Shown: positions 1 through 8,783 of the stretch, piece after piece
How the letters are laid out: every line of letters begins with the position of its first letter
How positions within the stretch are numbered: position 1 is the stretch's first letter
NCBI RefSeq assembly: GCF_003967515.1
Contig: NZ_BIFQ01000001.1
Coordinates: 3,348,001-3,412,000 of the forward strand
Source: Dictyobacter aurantiacus
Lineage (GTDB): Bacteria; Chloroflexota; Ktedonobacteria; Ktedonobacterales; Ktedonobacteraceae
DNA: 64,000 nt
Reading direction: 5' to 3'
The notes under the pieces: generated by a model
Database searches by the model: none
What the model saw: only the letters and a program-made list of their open reading frames with translations
What the model was told of the DNA's origin: nothing
Position numbers and translations under genes: made by a program

Positions 1-1779
1 CTCAACACCAGCAAGGGTCCCGCCGTCCAGGCTCTGCGTGCTCAGTGTGATAAGCAGGCGTATCGCCTGGCGATGAAGTTTGTGCTGGAGAGCCAGCCCA
101 ATCTGGAGCTAAAACAGGCTACCATTTCACAACTGCTTAGCTATACCGGCAGCGATGGTCGCCCGGTGATGACCGGCGTGGTGACCAATAATGGCTGGCG
201 CTACGAGGCTCCCTCGATCATCCTGACAACAGGTACCTTTATTAACGGTCGGCTGGTGGTGGGAGAGAAGACGCAGCCGGGAGGACGCGCCGGTGAGGGT
301 CCGGCCCTGGGGATCTCGAATGCGCTGCAGTCGTTGGGACTACAGGTGCGGCGCTTTAAGACCGGTACACCGCCGCGCATCGATGCCCGTACCGTCGATT
401 ATAGCAAGACCGAGCTACAGCCGGGCAGCCGTGTGCCGCTCTACTTCTCGCGCGATCGCGCGGCCCGAGAAGATGTGCAGCTGCCGGGTGGACGGCCGAA
501 TCCTATCTATCCGGTGACTGACGAAGATCTGCATGGCTGGCGCCCCCAGTTGCCTTGCTACCTGGTACGCACCACCGAGCGCACCCACCAGGTGATCCGC
601 GATAACCTGCATCGCTCTCCCCTATATACCGGCGTAATCGAGGGGGTTGGTCCCCGCTATTGTCCTTCGATTGAGGACAAGATCGTGCGCTTCGCGGACA
701 AGGTCTCGCACCAGATCTTTCTGGAGCCTGAAGGATGGCGCACCGGCGAGATCTATGTGCAGGGCATGAATACCAGTCTGCCGGAGGATGTGCAGCTGGA
801 GATGCTGCATTCGATTCCAGGACTGGAACACGCCGAGATGATGCGTGTCGGGTACGCGGTCGAATACGATTATGTTCCCCCCGACCAGCTGTTGCCGACC
901 ATGCAGACCAAGCCGGTCAGCGGACTCTTTCTGGCCGGTCAGATCAATGGTACATCTGGTTATGAGGAGGCGGCCGCTCAGGGTATTATGGCGGGCATCA
1001 ATGCCGCGCTGGCGGCCTCCGGTGACGAGGCGTTTGTGCTAGGACGTCACGAGGCTTATATCGGGGTGCTGATCGACGATCTGGTAACGCGGCCGATGAG
1101 CGAGCCCTATCGCCTGCATACCTCGCGCGCCGAGCATCGTCTCTTGCTACGTCCCGATAGCGCCGACCTGCGCCTGAGCGAGCACGCTTATCGTCTGGGT
1201 CTGATCGATGAAGAGCGCTACTTCCAGGTAGTGCAGAAAAAAGCCGCCATTGCCAGTGCACTTGGTCGCCTGGATGGTGTCAGTTTCAACTCTTCCCGTA
1301 TGGTTGAAAATTGCGCGCAGGAGGTTGGTATCGCGCCACTGGGACAGAAGATGACCGGCCGCGAACTCTTGCGCCGCCCGGAGGTAGGCTATCAACAGGT
1401 AGTTCAGCTGCAACAGCGCGTCGAGCAGGAGCGCATCGCTAACGCTGATGATCCCGCCAACCTTATCTCGTCAGAGCAGCTGCCTCTGCTGGAAGAGGAT
1501 GCCGCTGAAGAGGTAGATCTGCAGGTCAAGTACGAGAACTATATCCGCAAGCAGGAGCAACTGGTACGCCGCACCCAGCGCCTGGAAGAGATGCGTATCC
1601 CCGATACCATCGATTATCAGGCCATCCCTCATTTACGTACCGAGGCGCGTCAGAAGCTGATGCGGACCCTACCCCGAACGGTTGGACAGGCCTCCAGGGT
1701 AGAGGGCGTCACACCAGCAGACATCGCTATCTTGATGATCCAATTGGAAAAACTACGCGCATTAAAGGCTTCGTCTTGA
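1..1779 (+). CDS. mnmG: tRNA uridine-5-carboxymethylaminomethyl(34) synthesis enzyme MnmG (5' end cut by the window)
   Basis: The reading frame is open from base 1, beginning [15 protein letters not shown], a conserved MnmG stretch. The gene therefore starts outside the window and roughly the first 80 residues, including the FAD-binding GxGxxG motif, are missing. An internal ATG at position 73 is not the real start. MnmG (GidA) works with MnmE to build the cmnm5 group on the wobble uridine of certain tRNAs, using FAD, NADH and methylene-tetrahydrofolate. Visible family blocks are [78 protein letters not shown] and [17 protein letters not shown]. The C-terminal helical MnmE/tRNA-binding domain is complete. 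No neighbour in the window is functionally linked. Confidence 0.97.
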   Translation, partial: LNTSKGPAVQALRAQCDKQAYRLAMKFVLESQPNLELKQATISQLLSYTGSDGRPVMTGVVTNNGWRYEAPSIILTTGTFINGRLVVGEKTQPGGRAGEGPALGISNALQSLGLQVRRFKTGTPPRIDARTVDYSKTELQPGSRVPLYFSRDRAAREDVQLPGGRPNPIYPVTDEDLHGWRPQLPCYLVRTTERTHQVIRDNLHRSPLYTGVIEGVGPRYCPSIEDKIVRFADKVSHQIFLEPEGWRTGEIYVQGMNTSLPEDVQLEMLHSIPGLEHAEMMRVGYAVEYDYVPPDQLLPTMQTKPVSGLFLAGQINGTSGYEEAAAQGIMAGINAALAASGDEAFVLGRHEAYIGVLIDDLVTRPMSEPYRLHTSRAEHRLLLRPDSADLRLSEHAYRLGLIDEERYFQVVQKKAAIASALGRLDGVSFNSSRMVENCAQEVGIAPLGQKMTGRELLRRPEVGYQQVVQLQQRVEQERIANADDPANLISSEQLPLLEEDAAEEVDLQVKYENYIRKQEQLVRRTQRLEEMRIPDTIDYQAIPHLRTEARQKLMRTLPRTVGQASRVEGVTPADIAILMIQLEKLRALKASS

Positions 1780-1941
1780 CACTACAAGCATTGAACGTGT
1801 AACATACACACATATTACTCATTAATAATGTATCAATACGCAATAGAACCAGAGGTGTGTGTTTCCCCCCTACATGCGCCAATGGTTCTTATACGCTCAT
1901 AAACTGTTAAGAATTGGTACCTTTGCGGGTACCTACCATAT

Positions 1942-2138
1942 ATGAGTCATCCCGGATTTTTCAAAAATCCGAAAGATGGGTTCCGCGCTCCCAGATCGGG
2001 AGGTGCAGGAGGGCGGCTAGCCCTCCTGCCGGGGCGTGGGCGAGCATGCTGGGAGCATGCTCAAGTCCCCACACCCCGGCAGGGAGGCCCCTGCACCCCC
2101 AGTTTTGGGAACTTTTTCAAAAGTTCGGGATGACTCAT
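1942..2138 (+). repeat. MITE-like palindromic element, copy 1 (197 bp)
   Basis: The element opens with ATGAGTCATCCCGG and closes with its near inverted complement CGGGATGACTCAT. Each end carries its own perfect mini-hairpin: GGATTTTT/AAAAATCC on the left and GAACTTTT/AAAAGTTC on the right. Inside are a 10-bp palindrome (2005-2014 with 2020-2029) and GAGCATGCT-GGG-AGCATGCTC (2042-2062). A second full copy lies in opposite orientation at 19551-19768. There is no transposase. Short ORFs through it start MSHPGF in both copies, only because the terminal repeat encodes that. It fills most of the 465-bp gap between mnmG and the response regulator; the rest of the gap shows nothing clear. Confidence 0.85.
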
Positions 2139-2244
2139 ACTTGTAGGTTCTCTATTGATGTTGATTTCATGGCATTGCCATCTATTGAGAGATAATCTAC
2201 AGGGGGTGCGCGGCAAGCTAAGGTATCAAGAAGAGGGGAAAACT

Positions 2245-2928
2245 GTGTACATTCTTGTCGTTGATGACGATCGGTTCGCGAACACGCTGGTCCAGTTCGT
2301 TCTCAGTAAAGAAGGGTATGAAGTCGAAACGGCCGACAACCCGCGTGGAGCCATGCAAATGATTCAGAAGCGCGAGCCGGATCTGCTGATACTCGATGTG
2401 ACGATGCCCTATATCAGCGGCTTCGAGTTTTCAGAGAAGTTGCGCTCAGAGGGTTACGAGATTCCACTTATTTTTATGACCGCCCAGGACACGATTGAAG
2501 CCAAGCTCCATGGGTTTAATATTGGTGCAGATGACTATATCTGTAAGCCATATAACCACCAGGAACTGGTAGCTCGTGTGCAGGCGGTGATGCGACGCAT
2601 CAAGAAAAATGGAAAAGTAGGGAATCAAAGTATTCGCGGGGGAGCTATCGAGCTGTTTCCTGCTGAACTCAAGGTTGTCGTGGGGGGGCGCGCTCCCATT
2701 ACTTTAACCCCGACCGAGATGCAGGTGTTACGTGCTCTGATGGCTAGCTCTGGTCAGGTAGTAAATAGGGACCAGTTATTGGCTGATGTGTGGAATGATA
2801 ACGAAAATAATAGTAATATCGTAGACGTCTACATACGCCGGTTGCGTATGAAACTTGAGGTCGATCCTGATCGGCCCCAGCACATTGTGTCAGTGCGAGG
2901 TATTGGATATAAGTTTGTTGTGAAATAG
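2245..2928 (+). CDS. OmpR/PhoB-family response regulator
   Basis: This is a two-component transcription factor of about 227 residues. The receiver domain (about 1-115) has the acidic pocket VVDDD (residues 5-9), the phospho-acceptor Asp51 in LLILDVTMP, Thr79 and Lys101 in CKPYN. The C-terminal winged helix (about 130-227) contains PTEMQVLRAL, NIVDVYIRRLRMKLE and VRGIGYKFV, typical of OmpR-type DNA binding. The GTG at 2245 is preferred because AAGAGGGGAAAA lies just upstream and the protein then begins directly with the receiver fold. A longer in-frame start at 2155 would add about 30 unconserved residues. The sensor kinase gene follows 19 bp later, so the two form one operon. The target genes cannot be read from the sequence. 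Confidence 0.95.
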   Translation: MYILVVDDDRFANTLVQFVLSKEGYEVETADNPRGAMQMIQKREPDLLILDVTMPYISGFEFSEKLRSEGYEIPLIFMTAQDTIEAKLHGFNIGADDYICKPYNHQELVARVQAVMRRIKKNGKVGNQSIRGGAIELFPAELKVVVGGRAPITLTPTEMQVLRALMASSGQVVNRDQLLADVWNDNENNSNIVDVYIRRLRMKLEVDPDRPQHIVSVRGIGYKFVVK

Positions 2929-2947
2929 GGGGAAAGGTTGGGCCAGG

Positions 2948-4159
2948 TTGCGGAAGCGTATTCAAAAACAAGCACACGTCGAAGAAACAACTGATCTATC
3001 TTTACCGATGGCGTCTTCATCGTCTGGTGTAAGCGGCGAGGATGATGAAGCGATCAGTGCTTTGGCGGAGCAGCGAGATCATGCGATAGAAGCTGCTATC
3101 CAGACTACTTTAGATGCTATTCTTGTACTCACGCCGCATTTCCACATTGCGTATCTCAACCCTGCCGCGGCCGCTACGCTGAGAGTGCCGCTAGAAAATA
3201 CGGTAGGGCATCGTTGTACCGAGGTGCTGGGCTGCAAAAACCTCAATCGTATGGCTCTGTGCGGCACCTCAAGCTGTCCCCTGGTGCGGGCTCTGGAACA
3301 AAGAAGTCCACTTCCCAATGAAGAGCTTATTGTGGGGATGGACCCCGATCATCTGTACGAGGTATCCGCCAGCGTCAACCCGATCACGTTGGATGATGCA
3401 TCCTCGTACGCTGTCTTCGCGGCGCGCGACATGTCGGCACTAAAAGTTGCCAATCGGGTGCGCTCAAATTTCGTCTCGATGGTCTCACACGAGCTGCGCA
3501 CCCCCCTAAACTCTGTGCACGGCTTTATTGATCTGCTCTTACAGGGTCACATGGGCGCGTTAAATGAGGAACAGCGCATGTACCTGGGCTATACCCAGGA
3601 AGGGGTGCAGCAGCTGATCTCAATCGTTGAAGATATCCTGTTTATGACGCGTTCAGACCTGGGCCAGTTTGAGGTGAAGCAGCAAGAGGTGCATCTGCTG
3701 AGCCTGGTACGCCAGGTGGCGCGCAGCTTGCAGCCACAGGCGCTCAAGGCCGAGGTGGCGCTGCACATGGATATCCCTTCAAATGTGCCCGCGCTCTATA
3801 TTGATCCCCAGCGTATTAAGCAGGTCTTGAACAACCTGGTGGCGAACGCGATCAAGTTCACGCCACCGGGCGGTGTGGTGACGATCAGCGCCCGTCAGCA
3901 TGATGAGCATTTCGAGATGATCTCCGTCACTGATACGGGCTATGGCATACCCATTGAAGATAGCCACCATGTGTTTGAGCGCTTCTATCAGTCCAATCAC
4001 AGCCAGCAATCCAAGATGGGCGGCTATGGACTGGGCCTCTCGATCGCCAAGCTGATCGTGGAGCAGCATGGTGGCACCATTGGCTTTGATACCGTGGTGA
4101 ACAAAGGTACCACCTTCTACTTTACCGTGCCCCTGTATCATGATAATGCACCACTGTAA
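2948..4159 (+). CDS. PAS-domain sensor histidine kinase
   Basis: This is the cognate kinase of the preceding regulator. After a short N-terminal segment comes a PAS domain (about residues 35-160), then HisKA with the phosphorylated His181 in VSHELRTPLNS, and an HATPase_c domain with the N box NNLVANAIKF, the G1 box DTGYGIP and the G2 box GYGLGLSIAK. No membrane segment is visible, so it is probably a cytoplasmic sensor. The PAS domain carries a Cys group (HRCTEVLGC, MALCGTSSCP) that could bind a metal, a cluster or a redox signal; this is inference. The start used is the TTG at 2948, close behind the regulator. An ATG at 3009 is the alternative and would remove about 20 residues. Confidence 0.93.
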   Translation: MRKRIQKQAHVEETTDLSLPMASSSSGVSGEDDEAISALAEQRDHAIEAAIQTTLDAILVLTPHFHIAYLNPAAAATLRVPLENTVGHRCTEVLGCKNLNRMALCGTSSCPLVRALEQRSPLPNEELIVGMDPDHLYEVSASVNPITLDDASSYAVFAARDMSALKVANRVRSNFVSMVSHELRTPLNSVHGFIDLLLQGHMGALNEEQRMYLGYTQEGVQQLISIVEDILFMTRSDLGQFEVKQQEVHLLSLVRQVARSLQPQALKAEVALHMDIPSNVPALYIDPQRIKQVLNNLVANAIKFTPPGGVVTISARQHDEHFEMISVTDTGYGIPIEDSHHVFERFYQSNHSQQSKMGGYGLGLSIAKLIVEQHGGTIGFDTVVNKGTTFYFTVPLYHDNAPL

Positions 4160-4365
4160 GCTCGTCAGCCTCTTTTCGCTTCCCTGTTGTTTCTTGTTAG
4201 AAAGAAGCAGGGATGCGTAGGAGGCTATGCTCCAAAATCTCACCTCCGCCAGGGTTGGAATAATCCTCTACACTTCTCCCCTCCTTTACTGCAACATTTT
4301 CAATCTATTTTGGATTATAGCAAGCAGAAACTCAACCGCTGGTGTGAAAGGCACAAAGGATTGAT

Positions 4366-4959
4366 ATGCATCAACAGAATGCTGATTTAGTGACATTGCT
4401 TGCAGCCGATTTAAAAAGTAATTTCCACCTGGTTGTATTACATTATCAGCCCCACCTTTATGGATTTGCACTACGTCAGACAGGAAATGTACAGGATGCC
4501 GAAGAAATTGCGCAGGAGGCCTTTATCCAGGCCTACTTTGCCATCGCGAACTATCCTTCGCAGCGCATCAAAATGTTGGTGCTCCAACCCTGGTTGTACA
4601 AGATTGCGTTGAACATCTTTTACAAGCGGTTACGCCAGGAAAAGCTTCAGCTTATTCAACTCGACATGGAGGAAGAGGATGGATATACACAGTTCGCGGA
4701 TGAGGCGATCTGTCAGCCTGATTATCTCTTTGAAAGGAAAGAGTCACGCCACGAAGTTGAAGCCTTGCTCATGACGTTACCACTTCAGTATCGAGAGGCC
4801 ATTAATCTCTACTATTTCGCTGGATTTAGCTATCGTGAAATTGCGGAGATGCAGCAGCTGCCTATGGGCACGGTCAAGTCGAACTTACATCGCGGTCTCT
4901 CACTTTTGCGCAAGATCTTAGCAATGCAACAGAAGGGTAATAGGGGAGGAGCACAATGA
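4366..4959 (+). CDS. ECF-type RNA polymerase sigma-70 factor
   Basis: This 197-residue protein has the two domains of an extracytoplasmic-function sigma factor. Region 2 (about 25-95) contains HLYGFALRQTGNVQDAEEIAQE and PWLYKIALNIF. Region 4 (about 130-190) contains LPLQYREAINLYYFAGFSYREIA and the helix-turn-helix GTVKSNLHRGL. The start ATG is preceded by AAAGGA. Its stop overlaps the next start (ATGA, 4956-4959), so it is translationally coupled to the HEAT-TM-WD40 protein, which sits where an anti-sigma factor usually would. The roughly 200-bp gap upstream of it shows no clear promoter. Confidence 0.93.
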   Translation: MHQQNADLVTLLAADLKSNFHLVVLHYQPHLYGFALRQTGNVQDAEEIAQEAFIQAYFAIANYPSQRIKMLVLQPWLYKIALNIFYKRLRQEKLQLIQLDMEEEDGYTQFADEAICQPDYLFERKESRHEVEALLMTLPLQYREAINLYYFAGFSYREIAEMQQLPMGTVKSNLHRGLSLLRKILAMQQKGNRGGAQ

Positions 4960-6833
4960 ATAGCCACAACTCGTCTGATTGGCAACACGAGCACCAACGT
5001 CATCCTGTATGGGATGATGAGGTATCCGTGCCCCCATCTTTGCTCTCGGGTGTTCTCAATCGACTGGATTTAGACCAGCAACAAACTCGGCCAGCACAGA
5101 GAAGTAAAGTGCTCAAAAACCTTTCTCATCCTGACTGGTATGTACGAGCCGCTGCCGTGCAGGAAGTGGGAGGATGGGGCGATCCCACATTCATGAAACT
5201 TCTCGAGCAGGTGGCAGGAGATGAGCATGTCTCGGTACGAGCCGCTGCCATTTATGCGCTGGGACGTATCAAAATGGACCTCTCAATGCCTTTGCTTGTG
5301 CAGGCGTTGCACGATCCAGAATGGCAGGTCCGGGAAAAGGCCGTCCTGGCTTTGACCGAACAAGGTTCTCAGGCGTCCCTCGAGTTTATCCAGATGGCCC
5401 TCTATGATCCAGACAATACCGTACGTGAAGCCGCGTCCTATGCGCTTCAGCGCCTTGAGGCCGAGGCGTCTACCGCTTCTCTATCATCAGCCGTGACCTT
5501 ATCCCTTGCGTCAGAGGGAAGCGAGGAACATGCACCGTTACATCAAACCATTGTAAAGTCCTCCGGATGGTTAGCACAAAAATTATTCGGTTTCTGGCCT
5601 GGCTGGAGGAGGTCCCAGCATATACAAGGAGAACATATGAAGCAACAAACGCCATTTATCCCTGAGCCTCATCTTCTACCGCGAAACGTTGTACGGCAGC
5701 CACGACCCAGGCGAAGGGCAATTATGACCGGCCTGGTTTTTGCCGTAGTGATAGTTGTTGTGTTTGCGTGGGTTGTGTTGCTGCAGCAGCGACAGCTTAC
5801 AGGTAGCGAGACCGCGCATGGCGGTCATCCAGGAAGCGTAGCTACCCAGGTTGCAACCAGGCTTCCTTCCCCCTCGCCAACACCGGCTAGCAACAGGAAG
5901 GTCTCAACGGTATATACTTATGACAGCCCGTATCGTAGCGTTTTTTCTGTTGCCTGGTCGCCCGATGGCAAACGGATCGTGATGGTAGATAATACCATCA
6001 AATCCTGGGACGCAACCACAGGAAAGAACACGATTACCTATGCCAACTCACCGGCAGGGGATGTGACCGCTGTTGCCTGGTCGCCCGATGGCCGTTTCAT
6101 TGTCGGTTCGGGCGCCAATGCGCAGTTGTGGGATGCGAACAGTGGACAATCGCTGGGGGTCTATACTCCACAGATCCAGGCGGGTCAGACGCCGTCCGCC
6201 AATGATCTCATTTATGACTCATCCTGGTCGCCCGATGGTAGCTTGATCGCCTCCGCGGCCAACGGCAAGGCTTATGGTTTTAGCGTACAGGTATGGAATC
6301 CGCAGACCAGGCAGATTGTTTTCTCTATCCCCAGCAATCCTGTGAGCTATATTCGGCACGTGAGGTGGTCCCCTGACGGCAAGTACCTGGCGTTTGATGA
6401 TGATGGGAAAGTGCTGGTCTACAGTGTCGCAACGCACAAACTTGTGAGTCAGAATACGGGAAGTGTGTTTGCCTGGTCACCGGACGGAGAAAAGATCATC
6501 TCAGCAGATGATAATCACGGTACCATGCTGATCTGGCAGAGCACTACCGGCCAGACGCTCTCTACCCTTCAATATCAGGACCCCAGCCATGGCTTAGTAG
6601 GAGCAACAGCGCTGATCTGGTCTGTTGATGGCAGACATATTGCTTTAGCCGCGGGTTCACTTACCGAATGGGATGTGGTTCTGGGGAAGAAAGTCGCTGA
6701 ATATACCGGTCATATTGTGGGTGGGGGGCGCGAGATCACATCACTAGCCTGGTCACCTGATGGCAAAATGATCGTATCCGCTGACGGTGGGGAGGGCGGG
6801 CAGGCAACCGCCCAGGTGTGGACATCGGTGTAG
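4956..6833 (+). CDS. HEAT-repeat / transmembrane / WD40 beta-propeller protein, possible regulator of the upstream sigma factor
   Basis: This 625-residue protein has three visible parts. Residues about 47-172 are HEAT repeats (HPDWYVRAAAVQEVG, DEHVSVRAAAIYALG, DPEWQVREKAVLAL, DPDNTVREAASYAL). One membrane helix lies at about 254-275 (TGLVFAVVIVVVFAWVV), after a basic stretch. Residues about 320-624 form a WD40 propeller with repeated VAWSPDGK/R motifs. By the positive-inside rule the HEAT part is cytoplasmic and the propeller outside. The 4-bp overlap with the ECF sigma gene suggests the HEAT part binds the sigma factor and the propeller senses something; that is inference from position. No zinc-binding anti-sigma motif is present. 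Confidence 0.85.
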   Translation: MNSHNSSDWQHEHQRHPVWDDEVSVPPSLLSGVLNRLDLDQQQTRPAQRSKVLKNLSHPDWYVRAAAVQEVGGWGDPTFMKLLEQVAGDEHVSVRAAAIYALGRIKMDLSMPLLVQALHDPEWQVREKAVLALTEQGSQASLEFIQMALYDPDNTVREAASYALQRLEAEASTASLSSAVTLSLASEGSEEHAPLHQTIVKSSGWLAQKLFGFWPGWRRSQHIQGEHMKQQTPFIPEPHLLPRNVVRQPRPRRRAIMTGLVFAVVIVVVFAWVVLLQQRQLTGSETAHGGHPGSVATQVATRLPSPSPTPASNRKVSTVYTYDSPYRSVFSVAWSPDGKRIVMVDNTIKSWDATTGKNTITYANSPAGDVTAVAWSPDGRFIVGSGANAQLWDANSGQSLGVYTPQIQAGQTPSANDLIYDSSWSPDGSLIASAANGKAYGFSVQVWNPQTRQIVFSIPSNPVSYIRHVRWSPDGKYLAFDDDGKVLVYSVATHKLVSQNTGSVFAWSPDGEKIISADDNHGTMLIWQSTTGQTLSTLQYQDPSHGLVGATALIWSVDGRHIALAAGSLTEWDVVLGKKVAEYTGHIVGGGREITSLAWSPDGKMIVSADGGEGGQATAQVWTSV

Positions 6834-6844
6834 TCGGATAAACC

Positions 6845-6882
6845 AAGGGGGGCTTGAGTACTATATGTCACTCAGGCCCCTT
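6845..6882. terminator. Hairpin terminator between convergent genes
   Basis: AAGGGG-(GG)-CTTGAGT pairs with ACTCAGG-CCCCTT, giving a 13-bp stem with a two-base bulge. It lies between the end of the HEAT-WD40 gene (plus) and the end of the endonuclease V gene (minus), so it can serve both. Confidence 0.6.
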
Positions 6883-6956
6883 ATCATTTGCGCCACTGTT
6901 TCCATTGGAGCGTAGCTACGCTTTTACTGAACAGTGGATGACTCACAGGAGAGAGG

Positions 6957-7679
6957 TCAGGACCAGAGGCTCATCTGCTGGCCCTGCGGCTCGTCGGGCG
7001 GCTCGGTCCAGGCGTTGTCTTTTGACAGCTTGTCTGCCTGGCGCGTTGGCTCCGGAAGGCGATAGCCTTTGCCGCATGCCAGCACGTAGCGAATGCTTGT
7101 TTCCAGACTGATCAGGTGGCCGGGAGAGATAAACATCGGATTGACCTTTGTGCGTGTACGCACGACGGCGCCGATCGTTTCTTTGCGGTGGATGAGTGGC
7201 ACCCAGGAACCGGCCTCCTCCCCCAGGGCTTCTTTGTCGTATTTTCCGGTAAGTAACGATTTGGCGCAGCCGATGGTCGGGATCTCCAACCACAGTCCCA
7301 GGTGGGTCGCAATACCTATGCGCCGGGGATGGGCGATGCCCTGACCATCGACCATCACGATATCTGGCCGCTGGCGTAGCTGTTCAAAGGCGCCGATGAC
7401 GCATGGTGCCTCGCGAAAAGAGAGCAGTCCCGGTACATATGGCATGCGGATCGGCTCTTCGTAGACGTGGCGCTCGACGATCTCTAGCTCTGGATAACTC
7501 ATGAGTACGACGGCGGCCCGCGCCGCGTTGTGCTCCTCGTTGATCGCCATATCCACACCGGCTACATGGTGTACCTCTCCAAGGTGATCTTCCAGCACAA
7601 CGTGCTGGGCCAGCTCATGCTGCAATGCAATCGCCTCTTCTGGTTTCAGGTTCCAATTATGTAAAGGTGGACGCGGCAT
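6957..7679 (-). CDS. nfi: Endonuclease V (deoxyinosine 3'-endonuclease)
   Basis: Endonuclease V cuts the second phosphodiester bond 3' to deoxyinosine and starts repair of deaminated adenine. The 240-residue protein has the family's catalytic residues in order: Asp43 in AGVDMA, Glu90 in YVPGLLSFRE, Asp111 in MVDGQGIAHPRR, and a late His in SPGHLISLE. The lesion-pocket strands GCAKSLLTG and KVNPMFISPGH are also present. The last 30 residues form a polar tail that may be lineage specific. The start has AGAAGGAT upstream. It lies 39 bp downstream of a methyltransferase gene on the same strand and is probably cotranscribed with it, although no joint function is known. Confidence 0.96.
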   Translation of the reverse strand: MPRPPLHNWNLKPEEAIALQHELAQHVVLEDHLGEVHHVAGVDMAINEEHNAARAAVVLMSYPELEIVERHVYEEPIRMPYVPGLLSFREAPCVIGAFEQLRQRPDIVMVDGQGIAHPRRIGIATHLGLWLEIPTIGCAKSLLTGKYDKEALGEEAGSWVPLIHRKETIGAVVRTRTKVNPMFISPGHLISLETSIRYVLACGKGYRLPEPTRQADKLSKDNAWTEPPDEPQGQQMSLWS

Positions 7680-7718
7680 ATTTGATATCCTTCTCTCTAC
7701 CGTATCGGAATAGTGTTA

Positions 7719-8480
7719 TTATCTAGCTTCGGCGATAAAAATCATGCGTGGGCTCTCCAGGTCGAATGGGCCCAGGTCATGATCGCCGTATACATCTTTT
7801 ACGACGAAACCTGCCTGTTCGAGTAAGAGCTCCATTTCGCTGCGCTCGAACAGGTACAAATGGGTGGTAACAATGGTGCGCTGCACGGTGCCACCCTGTT
7901 GATGTCGATCATAGAAGTGCGTGAGTTCGAGCTGATGCTTTTTAGTGGCCGAGGCCGGGCTGACAAAATGGGTCAGGTAGCTGCCATCCTCGTGTTGCCA
8001 GCTGCCCTGGTGCAGCACCTGCCCGGTCAGGTCTTCCATGTAGCGCGCATCGGCATTACTGATATCTACAATGAAGGTCGCGCCGGTACTCAGATGGGCA
8101 CGCGCGGCCGCCAGCACTTTTTGCTGCTCCTTGCGCGTGGTGATGTGGGCGAAGGAGCCCAGGGCGATAAAGGCCAGGCGAAACTTCTGGTTGAGCTGGA
8201 GCGTACTGATATCCTGTTCGATCAGCGTGCAGCGTGCGGCCACTCCAGCCTCCTGCAAAGCTTCACGAGCCAGTTCCAGCATCTTGCTCGAATTATCCAC
8301 CCCGGTCACCTCGTAGCCCTGCTCGGCCAGGGGGAGCATGACGCGGCCACTGCCGCAGGCCAGCTCAAGAATCTTTCCTCCGCACAGCTCGGCGAAGTTG
8401 CTATACATATCCAGATCTTCATCAAAATGGGCGTGCTCGATATTATAAAAGGGAGCAATCAGGTCGTATTCAGCGTTCAT
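7719..8480 (-). CDS. Class I SAM-dependent methyltransferase
   Basis: Motif I is ILELACGSGRVMLPLAEQG, followed by VTGVDNSSKMLELARE (acidic loop) and the post-I region LIEQDISTLQL. This defines a Rossmann-fold SAM methyltransferase (Methyltransf_25/11 type). The C-terminal half (STGATFIVDISNADARYM, HFYDRHQQGG) is of the small-molecule type and the substrate cannot be named. The start chosen gives MNAEYDLIAPFYNIEH, a usual N-terminus for the family. An in-frame ATG at 8543 would add 21 unconserved residues, with its AGGTGA only one base away. It is the first gene of a two-gene unit with nfi. Confidence 0.85.
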   Translation of the reverse strand: MNAEYDLIAPFYNIEHAHFDEDLDMYSNFAELCGGKILELACGSGRVMLPLAEQGYEVTGVDNSSKMLELAREALQEAGVAARCTLIEQDISTLQLNQKFRLAFIALGSFAHITTRKEQQKVLAAARAHLSTGATFIVDISNADARYMEDLTGQVLHQGSWQHEDGSYLTHFVSPASATKKHQLELTHFYDRHQQGGTVQRTIVTTHLYLFERSEMELLLEQAGFVVKDVYGDHDLGPFDLESPRMIFIAEAR

Positions 8481-8679
8481 CAATCTATCTCTATTCCATA
8501 GTGGTGCCAGTTCTAAAATCACCGACCGTGCTGGCTCTATCATATCACCTGCTTATGGGGGATGACGGTTTCTAAGTATAGCTATGCCTCTGGCAAATGG
8601 CAAGTGCCGATATTGTGTATCTGAGCCGATATAAACGTTTTGCATCTCCAAAGCATGGTGATCCGTGCCAACCGTAGGC

Positions 8680-8733
8680 GAGGATGCTCCCAGCATCCTC
8701 AACCAGGCTTGCCCTGGCTTCTTCGTCGCGAAG
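8680..8733. repeat. Run of three hairpins in the upstream region of the DUF4097 gene
   Basis: Three perfect inverted repeats follow each other: GAGGATGCT-CCC-AGCATCCTC (8680-8700), CCAGG-cttgc-CCTGG (8703-8717) and CTTCG-TCG-CGAAG (8721-8733). The first differs from GAGCATGCT-CCC-AGCATGCTC in the mosaic element at 19.65 kb by one base in each arm, and the two changes compensate. It is therefore probably a member of the same palindrome family. The rest of the 300-bp divergent gap shows no clear promoter. Confidence 0.65.
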
Positions 8734-8783
8734 CGACCCCGTGCCCGGATGCGCACGTTTCACTTTATTATGGATGATAAATT

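Noticed and set aside
1914..2195. Short ORFs starting MSHPGF in the 1.9 and 19.6 kb elements
   Set aside because: The shared start is encoded by the terminal inverted repeat, and the rest is palindrome sequence with no protein-like conservation.
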